The notes under the pieces: generated by a model
The model's database searches: none
What the model was told of the DNA's origin: nothing
What the model saw: only the letters and a program-made list of their open reading frames with translations
Assembly (NCBI GenBank): GCA_023376005.1
Contig: CM042160.1
Span: forward strand, 80,110,376 to 80,174,375
Direction: 5' to 3'
Origin: Doryteuthis pealeii
Taxonomy: Eukaryota; Mollusca; Cephalopoda; Myopsida; Loliginidae
Length of the DNA: 64,000 bases
In this document: positions 41,657-52,613 of the stretch, piece after piece
Numbering within the stretch: position 1 is the first letter of the stretch
Layout of the letters: each line of letters starts with the position of its first letter
Program-made: the position numbers and the translations under genes

Positions 41657-42349
41657 ATTTCTAATCGACCATTTTGTTCAGCTCTGCTGGATCCATTTCC
41701 AAAATTGACATTTGTCCATTTAGGGTGAGAAATAAAGTTGGAGCTCTCTTAGATTTATCAATGTTGCTGGCTATTTCCCAGAAAATTATTTCTTTTCTCC
41801 AGGTTTCATAAATTGAGAAGGGGGGGGGGTCTAGTATTTCAAAGCCCCAGGGTTTACTTCTTTCCAACTTTGATCTGCCTAACAAATATTCAAATTTTCT
41901 AATCTTTGTTGGAATTCTTCAGTCCTCTTTGATCTTGAAAGCTTTAATAAAATAAAGTTAATTGTATTTATTATAAGGGAAGAAAAAGGACATGCTACTC
42001 AGAAAAAATATAAGAAAGGAAGAGTACAGGAAAGAGGAGAGGAGTGCAATCGAACATGATGAAAAGAAAGAAAAAAGAGTGAGAGAGAGTTAACATATTG
42101 AACTATTTGCAATAGCTCTTAAGTAAACATATCAAACGTTGTAATAATCAAATCATCATACTGTGGTATATCCACAGGTCATGCCAGTTCTTTTAAATAC
42201 TATTGTCATGGTGACACAATACTTGGTTATATTGGGTGATGATCAGTATGCCTCATATTACCATAACTGACAAAGAGAGTTACACATACACACACACACA
42301 CACAAATTTAATATATACTTTATCAGCAACGTTTCTAAATAAATAAACA

Positions 42350-42680
42350 CCCAAAAATCTTATTCACTTCGCCGAAGGGCATCGGTCTGTTTGTTGTTAT
42401 TATTCTCTCAATAGCGCCCCCTTACCTATTATGGTAGAGGCGCGTAGTATCGCTTGACAAGCTTAATTTCACTAGGATGGTCAGCTGTGTACTGTGGCCG
42501 AGGCGATAAAAGTGTTTCACTAGTGTTTCACTGCGTCTGCTGAAGTCCCGGTTTCGATTTCTGTCGGAGGGAAATCGTTAGTATATACCGCTGATGAGAC
42601 TTAATAAAGTCGAAACAGTCTGTACGGTATTCTACACATCGAGCCATCCTTTACTGAGATTACACTTGTCAAGTTCATTT
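42350..42680 (+). mobile_element. Probable SINE-like dispersed element
   Basis: GTCCCGGTTTCGATTTCTGT (B-box-like) and GCTGATGAGACTTAATAAAG with GTCGAAACAGTCTGTACGGT. It resembles tRNA-headed elements but only one copy is in the window. Confidence 0.4.
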
Positions 42681-42753
42681 TCTATAAGAAAAAGTATCGA
42701 ATTTTATGCGATACATGCGTTGTAAGTGCCTTCAAGTAAAAATTTAATATATA

Positions 42754-42784
<31 letters not shown>

Positions 42785-43115
42785 TAGACATCGAGTTCAC
42801 TAGCCAAAGATTGAAAGTTAGAGTAAACTAACATCTTCTTTCTGTTATCCGCATCAACAACTTGAACCGCTCTGTTCAACTGAGCAATCAAAATTCACTC
42901 TCCACCATCGGATAATCCTGACTGTGCTGCAACATGTAACCCCCCCCCCCTCAATGTTCACTATTTTGCCATCCTCAACCCACGTTACACCTAACTGTAC
43001 TCAAGTCCCTCATCTTCAGCAAATTCCTTTCTGCTCTTTGTGAAAAAAGAAATTTTATTTCAAACTCCTTTTTACCCCAACCCCATTCTTTATCCAACCA
43101 ACAACACATGAAGAA

Positions 43116-43118
<3 letters not shown>

Positions 43119-43152
<34 letters not shown>

Positions 43153-43239
43153 ATAGATAGGTAGAGTATTTATATGAGATAGGAATACTTGATACATAAT
43201 TGTGTGCAAAAACTCTTAATAAACAATTGCACAAAACAA

Positions 43240-43297
<58 letters not shown>
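43119..43297. repeat. Two long (TA)n tracts
   Basis: TA runs at 43119-43150 and 43243-43297. Confidence 0.95.
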
Positions 43298-43301
<4 letters not shown>

Positions 43302-43712
43302 TATTACTAGTAATAATAATATTCAATTCAATGGTTGTTTTAAGAATTTTTAATAGTGACAGTTATTTTTTGTTTAATTCTTAATGGCAAAGTAGTTTGA
43401 CAATTATCTGAAATGTATCATCCATTCATAGATATTGTTTTATTTTTTAGAATTAAAATATTAGGAAGTGGATTTGATATGGGAGTTTTTAAAAAAACCT
43501 ATTTAATGGTGTTCTTTTTAATTTAACCCACTTTTCTACTAAACGTGAAACCCAGACAATTTTCTCTCTCTTTTCTTTCTTACCCCTCTTTCTTCACTCT
43601 GTCTTTCTCTTTCTCTCCTCCGCCACCCCTTTTTATCTATGTTTTCAAATTTGTATTTTGTTGATTCATTCTGATGAAATCTTCCATGAAATTAAAATGA
43701 AATATTGCTGCC

Positions 43713-44185
43713 CTGGGAATGAATTCATTGAAACTCCGGCGTCTGGCAACTGACCTGGTAAATGCTCATAAGGTCATTAATCATCTTAACAACAGCAACC
43801 TTGAGCACCTTTTTGATCTCCATGTTTCTAACACTTGCGGGCATGCCTACAAAGTCAGAAAACAGCATAGCTCACATGACTTTCGGAAACATATTTCATG
43901 CTCAGTTGCCAAGGCATGGAATAAACTACCTGCCTCCATTGTGGGCTGCCGAAACACTGCATTTTTCAAAGCCTCCATGCTTCCTGTAATCCACCAACAC
44001 TATACTTGATACCCCCCTTCACACATCATGCACACACACACACACACACACACATACATGTATATTATTACTGTACACTATTCATGTTCCTGACACTAAT
44101 ACATTATTCTATGTACTAGACACGAGACTTTGATGAGTTGTGGTGCACCTGAGCCACCTGAGCACTGTACACAATAAATTTCATT
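43713..44185 (+). mobile_element. LINE 3' end, type I, best copy
   Basis: An open frame reads MNSLKLRRLATDLVNAHKVI, then NTCGHAYKVRKQHSSHDFRK, AKAWNKLPASIVGCRNTAFF and KASML. R-RR-DL...K, RKQHSSHDFRK, WN-LP and FK are the C-terminal landmarks of non-LTR reverse transcriptase proteins. It is followed by a (CA)n run and the 3' tail GACTTTGATGAGTTGTGGTG to ACACAATAAATTTCA. Confidence 0.9.
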
Positions 44186-44384
44186 TCATTATTAACTTAC
44201 CCATTTCTGAACATATAATTTGTTTTTTTTGATGTTGGGGATGAGGTAGTAAAACAAAATCTTTTCTTCCCCAATTCTCTGCATGTCTTAGATATTAACC
44301 CATTTAAAAGTGAATCTGCTGCAAAGTTAACAGGTGTAATATTACAACTATTTACTTTTTGGTTGAACATTTTTAGCCACTTTT

Positions 44385-44435
<51 letters not shown>

Positions 44436-44476
44436 TAGATATGAGTAGTGAAGGATTTGAATAAATCCAACAAGAT

Positions 44477-44668
44477 ATGGTTGAGAATAGCGGAAAATGT
44501 GGATATAACAACACAGACAGCATAAATTCAATTGATATTTCGCCTCATTATTGGATGAAGCTTCTTCAAAGTTCTAAAGAAGTTTCATCGAATAATCAGG
44601 CGAAAATATCAATTGAATTTATGCTGTCTGTGTTGTTATATCCACACTTTCCTCTATTCTCGACCATA
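44477..44668. repeat. Fold-back with arms of about 80 bp
   Basis: GTGGATATAACAACACAGAC / GTCTGTGTTGTTATATCCAC and TTCAATTGATATTTCGCCT / AGGCGAAAATATCAATTGAA. It lies between two (TA)n tracts (44390-44421 and 44715-44752). Confidence 0.9.
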
Positions 44669-44711
44669 TATATATGATCATAAAATATATTGTGTGTGTG
44701 TGTGTGTGTGT

Positions 44712-44754
<43 letters not shown>

Positions 44755-44807
44755 TTGTAAAATATATACACAGATGTATGTATTTAACAGTTAAAAACAC
44801 TGCTCCT

Positions 44808-44960
44808 TAATGGCAGCTGTCAATAGCCGAGAAGTTAATGAACCAGACAGATTAAAAGTCAGTTGGGTTTCGCTCCTGGTCAGTGGTAGTTGCTGTATCT
44901 AGCCACACTGATGAGACATGAAACATTGAAAGACGGTGTCTGTGGATGACATATATATAG
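44808..44960 (+). mobile_element. SINE-like family 4, copy 1
   Basis: GCAGCTGTCAATAGCCGAGA head, GTATCTAGCCACACTGATGA body, TGTCTGTGGATGACATATAT tail. Second copy at 57062-57232. Confidence 0.65.
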
Positions 44961-44964
44961 GAAA

Positions 44965-45210
44965 GTTGTCAGGGTGCCATAAAGTCAATATCAGCCAGAG
45001 AGCAATGGAGTCTATCCCCTTTACACTAGCACTAGACCAAGGAGATTCTTTTTAGCGTCTGAGGTAGAGTGCCATACCTATCATCAGCTCCTCATTTTAC
45101 CACACAGATCCCTGTGTTACTCATACACTAAGTTGGTGAGGGCCAGTATCAGACCAGGAACCTTGTGGTTCCCAGGCAGATGCTCTAGCAACTGAGCTAA
45201 ACTGACCCTT
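44965..45210 (-). mobile_element. SINE family 2, copy 3
   Basis: Minus-strand head GTTTAGCTCAGTTGCTAGAG and ACCACAAGGTTCCTGGTCTG; tail to CACCCTGACAAC. Confidence 0.85.
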
Positions 45211-45239
<29 letters not shown>

Positions 45240-45250
<11 letters not shown>

Positions 45251-46130
45251 CTTATTAGATTTTGACAAATGAGATGATAATGTAAATCCTATTAAACTAA
45301 TCTAGAAATCTTGCCTGAAGCAAATTTCCCTTTTTAATTAAATAGCAGATTAAATTTTAATAATCCAATCTTAAAAACGTGAAAGAAGACAATTTTGTAT
45401 TATTGTCTAAAGAAAAATAATGATTGTAATTTTCTACAATTCCTATTAATCAGGGTGAGAGATGAAATAATCCAAAGGTTATTGATAATATATAAACAAT
45501 TTCCCTTAATATCTTCAATTAGCTCAGGTAAAAAGGAGAAAATAATATACTTTATAGGTAATTATTATGGTAATAGTTTACCTGTCAGAATCATTTATTG
45601 GTAATGATTCTCACCTGGAATTTAAATTTTTCTCCTCTTTCACTGTCCTCTGTTTTATTGACAGTTTTGCCACCAAAGTTAGACAATTTTTGGGAGCCCA
45701 ACAAAAATAGATTTTGAATTTTGCTACTTAAACTTTAAGCTAAGAGACTAATGAGAAAAAACTGAATGAAAAATCATTTATGTATTTTTAATTAATTGCA
45801 GTCTAATCTAGACTGAAAAATCTATCAATTGGTAAAAAAGAATGTTAGGCTAAAATTCACAATTTTTAGTTCTTTAACAATTCAGTTGTAACAAGTGTAA
45901 TTGTATATGTGTTAAAAACCAGCGACAATGTCATTGTTGCATAACTGAAATAACTAGGTGTACTGATTATCAGTCGGGCTCTGAACTGATATTTAAGCTT
46001 TCAAAAAATACAATAGCTTGATTATACAACCTGAAAACAAAATTTGAGGACAGTGAGATATTGAAGCATTCAAAAAAGACAATGGCTTGATTATATAACT
46101 GGAAAACAAGATTTCAGTGATAAAGTTTAT
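45240..46130. other. Intergenic AT-rich DNA, nothing recognised
   Basis: No coding signal or clear repeat. Confidence 0.5.
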
Positions 46131-46134
46131 TGCA

Positions 46135-46570
46135 AAAATATGTGCCCTCTAGGCGCAAGTATTTAAGTTTTAATGTAATAAAATATTTTATTAAATTTGA
46201 AATACTAACAAAATTAAATAAGAATGTATATAAAAAGATTACTTTATTTTTGAATTGATTTCTATATAAAATTATACATAAAATTACTTTTAATGCATTT
46301 GCGAATAAAACAATATTAGAAATCAATAAGAAGTTATTATATATTAAATGCAGTTTTGTTAAAACTAGAAAATTATCCACACCATGAACACTATGTAATC
46401 CTTTATTTTTTAATGATTTAGAACATACAAAGTAGGATTTTAAATGCATTAATAACATGGGCTGTTTTGAGGCAAACCTAACTTTAAGACACATTGATAA
46501 ACAAGATGTTAATTAAGATTAAATAATGATTATTTAATAGAATATAACATAAATAACTAAGGGAATTTTG
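46135..46570 (+). mobile_element. Element H, copy 4
   Basis: TGTGCCCTCTAGGCGCAAGT, AATGTATATAAAAAGATTAC, AATAACATGGGCTGTTTTGA; same order as the copies in WDR70 introns. Confidence 0.8.
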
Positions 46571-47925
46571 ACTATTGAGGTGATAATAGTACTGGAATTA
46601 ATAGCAATAATTTTGTTGATACCGTTATTTACAAAATAAATACGGCTAGACAGAACCTTAAAATCATTTTGTAAGCTTTCTAAGAAAGGAAATGTTTGAC
46701 CTCATTTAAGTTAAGGGTTGCTGGTTGTGAAATTGATATAGAAATACATTTCAAATTCTCCCGTCTCTCTCTCTCTACTCTCCAGAGAAACTAACATTAT
46801 ACAACAAGGAGGTAGTCAAGAGATACATAGAGGGGAAGAAAGTAAGAGATTGGTCGGGTTTTGACTTAATTGCAAATTACGACTAATTAGAACCAATTAA
46901 AACAGAATTTTTTTCAAACATAATTCAATCCTAAAAGTAAGGAATAATTAAATTAAACAGTAAAAAAGTCTTTAGGAAGCCAAAGTTGATTAACTCAGCT
47001 TTAGTATAATAATAGATATCTTCAAAACTCAAGAATTATTTCAATTCAGTAAATTTTGTCCTTAATGCAAAGAAAGCAAAAAACAAATTGTTTTATAGAA
47101 GAAATAATTTTTTTTTTTCATTACCTGACAATAAATTTTTAATGAACAACTTTATTCAACCAAAAAATAATATTGTGGTAAGAAATATTGCATTACGTAT
47201 TAAAGTATCAATCTCATGGTGGACTGATGCATATAATCAACCATTTTGAATTGATTGTTAGAGACGTTCCTTAATTGAATGTTCATGCCTCTGCAAAGTC
47301 TTACCAACTAACACTCTCTGCCATCTTCTGACTTGTCTTTTCTTTTATGACTGTTCATTATGTAGTGGAAATAACTGGCATAGCGATCAGTCAGCCCATC
47401 TCCGTCATTCAAAAAGACGAGTGGTATGCGGCATATGTAGGCAGCGTCTAGTCCGACAAAAACTCTAATCCAGTTGACTACGAAGACAGGCAGTCACGGC
47501 ACAACCTCCTGATCAAGAGTGGTAGGATTCCTATCACCCCTTGATAGCTGAAAAGGTTCGGCAAATGAGAGAAATAAATGCCAAGACGAGTTCTGTCGAT
47601 AAAGAACATCTTTTACGTTGGTGAGAAACGGTTGGACTTACATTTTTGAGTTGACTGACGAGCAAGTGTTACTTTTTACGTGGAAAGATTCGACTGAAAG
47701 ACCCAACGGCTTTTTGTGCTAGATATACATAAGTTCATTTCAAATAATGTGCAAGTACAATTTTGTGGTAGGAATTTAGTCACTTAAAGTTCAAGATTAC
47801 CATGATTTCTTGGCAGCTTCCTTCCAGCTGTGTATTCTGCCCACTTTATAATTGTTGTTTAACAATTCTTATAGCTCTTAATTTGATTTGCTCTTGAATC
47901 CAATGTTAATCTCTTAGAGTTATTC
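46570..47925. other. Intergenic DNA without confident feature
   Basis: 47200-47700 is less AT-rich and may be an old transposon. 47725-47760 holds a fragment of MITE A (ATAAGTTCATTTCAAATAAT). Confidence 0.4.
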
Positions 47926-47927
47926 GA

Positions 47928-48327
47928 TAATCTGAACATTAGCTACATAAATGAGAGTAACCTCCCTTGGATGTTTTACTTTGAGGAAGCCGTTATGTTT
48001 TGGTCAACCATTTTCATTTCAGCGTAAATCTACACTGAAAATACGAATTTGTTTGAATCAATACAACTGCAAGTTTTAAGACGAAAATATCATAAAATGT
48101 GTTCTTAATAACAATTAAGTTCATTTCAAATAATGCGCAAGCACAATTAAAAACACATTTTATGATATTTTTGTCTTAAAACATGCAGTTGTATTGATTC
48201 AAACAAATCCATATTTTCAGTGTAGATTTACAGTGAAATGAAAATGGCCGACCAAAACAAACGTCTTCCTCAAAGTGAAACATACAAGGGGAGGTTACTC
48301 TTATTTATGTAGCTAATGTTCAGATTA
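47928..48327. mobile_element. Fold-back MITE A, full-length copy 4
   Basis: 400 bp between TA dinucleotides. The arms of about 185 bp (AATCTGAACATTAGCTACAT ... ATGTAGCTAATGTTCAGATT) leave a loop of about 30 bp (near TCATTTCAAATAATGCGCAA). Confidence 0.92.
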
Positions 48328-48329
48328 CC

Positions 48330-49745
48330 AGTTATTCTTAGTATTCTGATTTTCAAATATCTGTGAAACTAAGTGTTTTCGTATAATTTTATTTAATACC
48401 AACTATGAAATTAAATGTAAAAATTGACATTGATTGTACAAGTTACTCTATAAGCATTTTTGGTTCTTATATAATGTCATACGTCTCAGTATATAATTTA
48501 ATGTTGTTGTTGTTGACAATTCAGACACAGGTCAGATATTTTTCAATTCCCCCCCCCCAAGTGATTCGATCAACATTTCTAGGAGTGCCTCAAAATCCCA
48601 AAATAGATTGATTGATTTATTTTGTTTATTCATGTGAACAGTTAGTGTCAAATTATTGTTACAAGTTATTAAGTCTCATTCCAATGTGCCGTGTTGATAT
48701 ACAGGGTCGTTCAGAGAAATTATCATTTTGGGATCTTCTAACTTAACAAATTCTTATTTGAATGATCGCAAATTTCAACGACAGGTGGAGAAACAACTCC
48801 AAATTATTGGCTAAATGTTGGGGTTTTTGTTTTTGTTTTTTTTTTCAGGTATAGAAAAGCAATTTAATTTTTTTAAAAAGATTTAGTAAAACAAGCACCT
48901 GCCTCAATAAAAATGAATCTGCAGCAAAGTTAACAGCTGTAATATATGTAACGTGGCGGTAGCGATATATTCACGATACCGAAACGGATATACGTAACGT
49001 TCTAATATCGATATATGTTGTATAGCGGGTCTTGTCAACATGCCTCCAAATTCGCAGCACTAAAAAGGTGTTCGGCATGTGGTGGTCATCTTGTTGATAA
49101 AAAAAGTTCAACGCGAGAAATATATCGTCACAGGCTGCTTAGCTTTTATTGCCAGGGCTCGTCTCGTGGGCTGTGTCGGAGAGGAAAAAGGCAGAGAGAA
49201 AGAGAGAGAGGACACTGTTAAATTACCGTGATCCCACACTAGGACCAGAGGTCCAGTCTGTACCCACGTGTCTGAAAGCAAAAAGAGAGCCAGTATTTTT
49301 CTTCGTCGTTCCATGTCACTATGTGACTTCCGGTTCCGGTCAACACCCGAAACTTCCAGTTGACATTCAATTCTTCATTCGGGGTGTCACGCCCCGGTCA
49401 AATTCACGACAACCTGTTTTATGTTCATCACTTTTTTTTAAAGCCTTTACTATCTCTTATTATCTTCTTCCTCTCTTTTCTAATAGTAGTTCTCGCAAAA
49501 CTCCATCTCGCTACATTTAACAAACGAATGAACTTTTCTGCTGAGAATTTGTTTCTCTCAAAATCAAAGTTTTCTTTCTATTTACATTTTTATCAATCCT
49601 TACATAAATTAAAGAGAGAAGAGAGAGAAAGAAAGAGAGAAAGAAAGAGAGAGAAGAGATAGAACCAACAGATTTTCTCTGCTTACTAATGCAGTTTTTT
49701 AATAAAAGAAAAAAAAAAGTTTGGAAAATTACAAAACTATTAAAA
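48330..49745. other. Intergenic DNA without confident feature
   Basis: 48940-49250 is unusually CpG-containing for this window (CGATATATTCACGATACCG). A (GA)n run spans 49613-49660. No coding signal recognised. Confidence 0.4.
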
Positions 49746-49747
49746 TA

Positions 49748-50042
49748 ATAATAATGAAATTTATTGTGTACAGTACTCAGGTGAACCACAACTCATCAAA
49801 GTCGCATGTCTAGTACATAGAATAATGTATTTGTGTCAGGAACATGAACAGCGTACATTAATAATATACATGTATGTGTGTGCATGGGGGTATCAGGTAT
49901 AGTGTTGGCAGATTACAGGAAGCATGGAGGTTTTGAAAGATGCAGTGTTTCGGCAATCTACAATGGATGCAAGCAGTTTATTCCATGCCTTGGCAACTCT
50001 GAGTATGAAAAAAAGTTTCCGAAAGTCGTGAGCTATGCTGGG
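49748..50042 (-). mobile_element. LINE 3' end, type I, copy 3
   Basis: Minus strand: AGCATAGCTCACGACTTTCG, AAGGCATGGAATAAACTGCT, then the tail GACTTTGATGAGTTGTGGTT and TGTACACAATAAATTTCATT. Confidence 0.85.
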
Positions 50043-50100
50043 TTTAATGAGGAATCAATTCACACTGTAAATCGAAAATAAATCTTTACTTTACATTTGA

Positions 50101-50487
50101 TTAAACAAAATCTAACTGAAAATTTCCAGAAACCAAAGTTATCATTTTTTCCCACTGACTAAGAAAAAACAAAAACATATGTGCAATAATGCATCTACCT
50201 TTTGGCTCGAACGTGTCTATAGTCGTAGCATATATAGATCTATATGAATTGAACATTTTTTGAAAAAACAAACTGTCAAATTCACTTCCATTTACTTCAA
50301 AGATGTATATGTATGTGGAGGGTGAATGTATTTCTTCTGCCTCTGATAGGCGCAATGTAATGTAGTAAGTAACATTCCCACACTCGGCAAACCTTGTGAC
50401 AGCCTTCCCACTGCCGGTAAACCTGTTGATTGAAAACAAAGGTGTCAACCACAAGAACACTTGTTGGTCAGTGCAAGAAACATTCAA
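50101..50487 (-). other. Unrecognised open frame of 128 codons
   Basis: Contains FTGSGKAVTRFAECGNVTYY and ITLRLSEAEEIHSPS. Composition is more protein-like than nearby frames, and a CAACAG precedes GTTTACC (about 50422) as a possible acceptor. No family recognised. It may be transposon-derived or chance. Confidence 0.2.
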
Positions 50488-50925
50488 ACAAGAGTGTGGG
50501 GGGATTTTGAAAGGGGTCAGGCAATCAGTGAGTAACCGACAAAGAAGTTAGGACATTTAGTTTTAGAGCAAGGAAAACCACCACTAATTGGGTTGGGGCT
50601 ACGATTTATTGAACAAGAGGATTTTTCTTTCGCTGACTCAAAAATACTGGTCTTATGCCTGTCTTATTGCCATATATACTATTTCATAGGTCAATTTTTG
50701 AAGATGTAATTTTTAGTAGGGAAAAAAAGGCATCAACTTATTCATTAGCAAAGTTGAAATTTAAACATTAATTGATTTTGTGTCTAATCACAACAGAAAA
50801 AGAAACTTTCCCTTTTTTTTGTGAAGTAGATTCCCTAAGAATAAAAAGAATTCACAGTGACCTTTTAGACAACAAATGGAAATCAACTTTTAATTAATTC
50901 TAACTTACTTGATATATGTAAGTAA

Positions 50926-51150
50926 GTAAAAAGTTGTCAGGTCGGCCTAATGTCAATATCAGCCAGACAGTGAGGGGTCTATCCCTTTTCACTAGCGCTA
51001 GACCAAGGAGATTATTTTAACATCTGAGGTGGAGCGCCACACCTACCATCAGCAACCCAATTTACTGCACAGATCCCTGTGCTACTCATATACTGAGTTG
51101 GCGAGGGCCAGTATCGAACCAGGAACCTTGTGATTCCTAGCTGAACTAAA
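50926..51150 (-). mobile_element. SINE family 2, copy 4
   Basis: GTCAATATCAGCCAGACAGT and CTACTCATATACTGAGTTGG; the tRNA-like head is partly deleted (TTCCTAGCTGAACTAAA). Confidence 0.8.
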
Positions 51151-51286
51151 AACCAATTTAAAAAGGATATTTTGTTTATAAAAAGGATTTGAGGATTCCT
51201 CAAATATTATCACAGGATTTTTTTTTCTTGCCGCAGACTTGAAGCTGTTGACATTATTTAGTGCTAGCTACATCTACTACATATAT

Positions 51287-51576
51287 TTACCAAACCCCTC
51301 CGCATGAGCAGGATGTGACACAAGGTCGATTTCTTTAGTGGAATTTGATAGGTTTGAATTCAGTTTTCCTTCTCCTAGATTAGTTGCCTAACCAAGGTTA
51401 AAGATCCCAGCCCGCCCTACTATATTTACCCATAGCAGATGGGAGAAAAGTTGGCTTCATACCTTTCCCAATGGTATTAGCGCTATATGAAATGCAAACG
51501 GCCTCATCTGGTATTTGAACTAGTCTTGTTGTGTCCATTTTGTATGACAGTAACTATTACACCACCACACACTTCC
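51287..51576 (-). mobile_element. SINE family 1, copy
   Basis: TTTACCAAACCCCTCCGCAT to ACTATTACACCACCACACAC on the plus strand. Confidence 0.85.
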
Positions 51577-51779
51577 ACAATTGTGGTAGCTGAATCTAAG
51601 GTATTTTCCTATTGGCTGCTTGTTGACCAATTCAATGTTAACGTATAGAAATATCATTATGAATCCTCACTATTGTGTAAAGGTTGTTTTGAAAAATAAA
51701 ACCCAGAAATATGTCTTATTTATCTCTAAGAAATAATGATTCACATAATCTATGGTGGGAATAATTTGCATAATAAATA

Positions 51780-51965
51780 CTGCTACTGATTTCTAATACT
51801 ATCATGTTATTCTCAAACATAAAAGCAATCCTAGGCATAATTTTACATAGACATCAATTAAAATAACATTAAAATAATATTTTTATATTCGTTCTTATTT
51901 AGTTTTGTTAGTCTTTCTAAATTAATATCTTATTACATTAAAATTTAAATACTTGCATCGAGTCG
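51780..51965 (-). mobile_element. Element H fragment, minus strand
   Basis: GTTAGTCTTTCTAAATTAAT and ACATTAAAATTTAAATACTT match the left end of the family, inverted. Confidence 0.6.
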
Positions 51966-52242
51966 GCCCATGATTAATTGACTTGTTTGAACATACCCTT
52001 TATTTTACAAATTTTCTGAAAATAATTTTTCCACTTTACAAGGATTCAAAAAAAATGATCTGCCTGCAAAAGGGTTAACAATGATCTTAGGAAAAGTTTC
52101 ACTGATTGTTAAGTAAAACTAGAATTCCTGAAACACAAGTAAAAAAAAAAAAAAAAAAAAAAAACAAGAATAACAATTAATATAGGTAGATCAATTAGTC
52201 TGTAGATTAATAATATATACACCTAAGATGGTACAAAGATTT

Positions 52243-52613
52243 TTTGGTACTATTATAGTATGTGGCCTACTTTTTGAATGTGACCTATGAAATCAGGTCT
52301 CTCTTATAGTATGTGGCCTACCATAAAAAGCATATTATAAGGTTATAATAATAACCTTAACCCTATTTCAGAATTTTAGAATATTTTAGAATAAAATAGA
52401 TCTCTGATTCATGTAAATTATGAATAAATTCTTTTTTAATTATTCTTAATTACTATATACAGCTTATAACTGAATTGCATTTCTTGAAATTGAATATATG
52501 TGAAAAATAATTAGTTTCAATAAATTGCCTACTACTTATATCTATAAATATACTCTTACCTGAGGTAGGCCACATTCAAACCGGGTAGGCCACATACTAT
52601 AACAGCACCAATG
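52243..52613. mobile_element. MITE with GTATGTGGCCTAC inverted ends
   Basis: TATTATAGTATGTGGCCTAC on the left and GTAGGCCACATACTATAACA on the right, with a further inner pair (TTTGAATGTGACCTA / TAGGCCACATTCAAA). Arms of about 60 bp, no coding capacity. Only copy in the window. Confidence 0.85.

Noticed and set aside
44713..44752. Open frames through (TA)n tracts encoding Tyr-Ile repeats here and at 20322, 25296, 38168, 54281
   Set aside because: Microsatellite artefacts.
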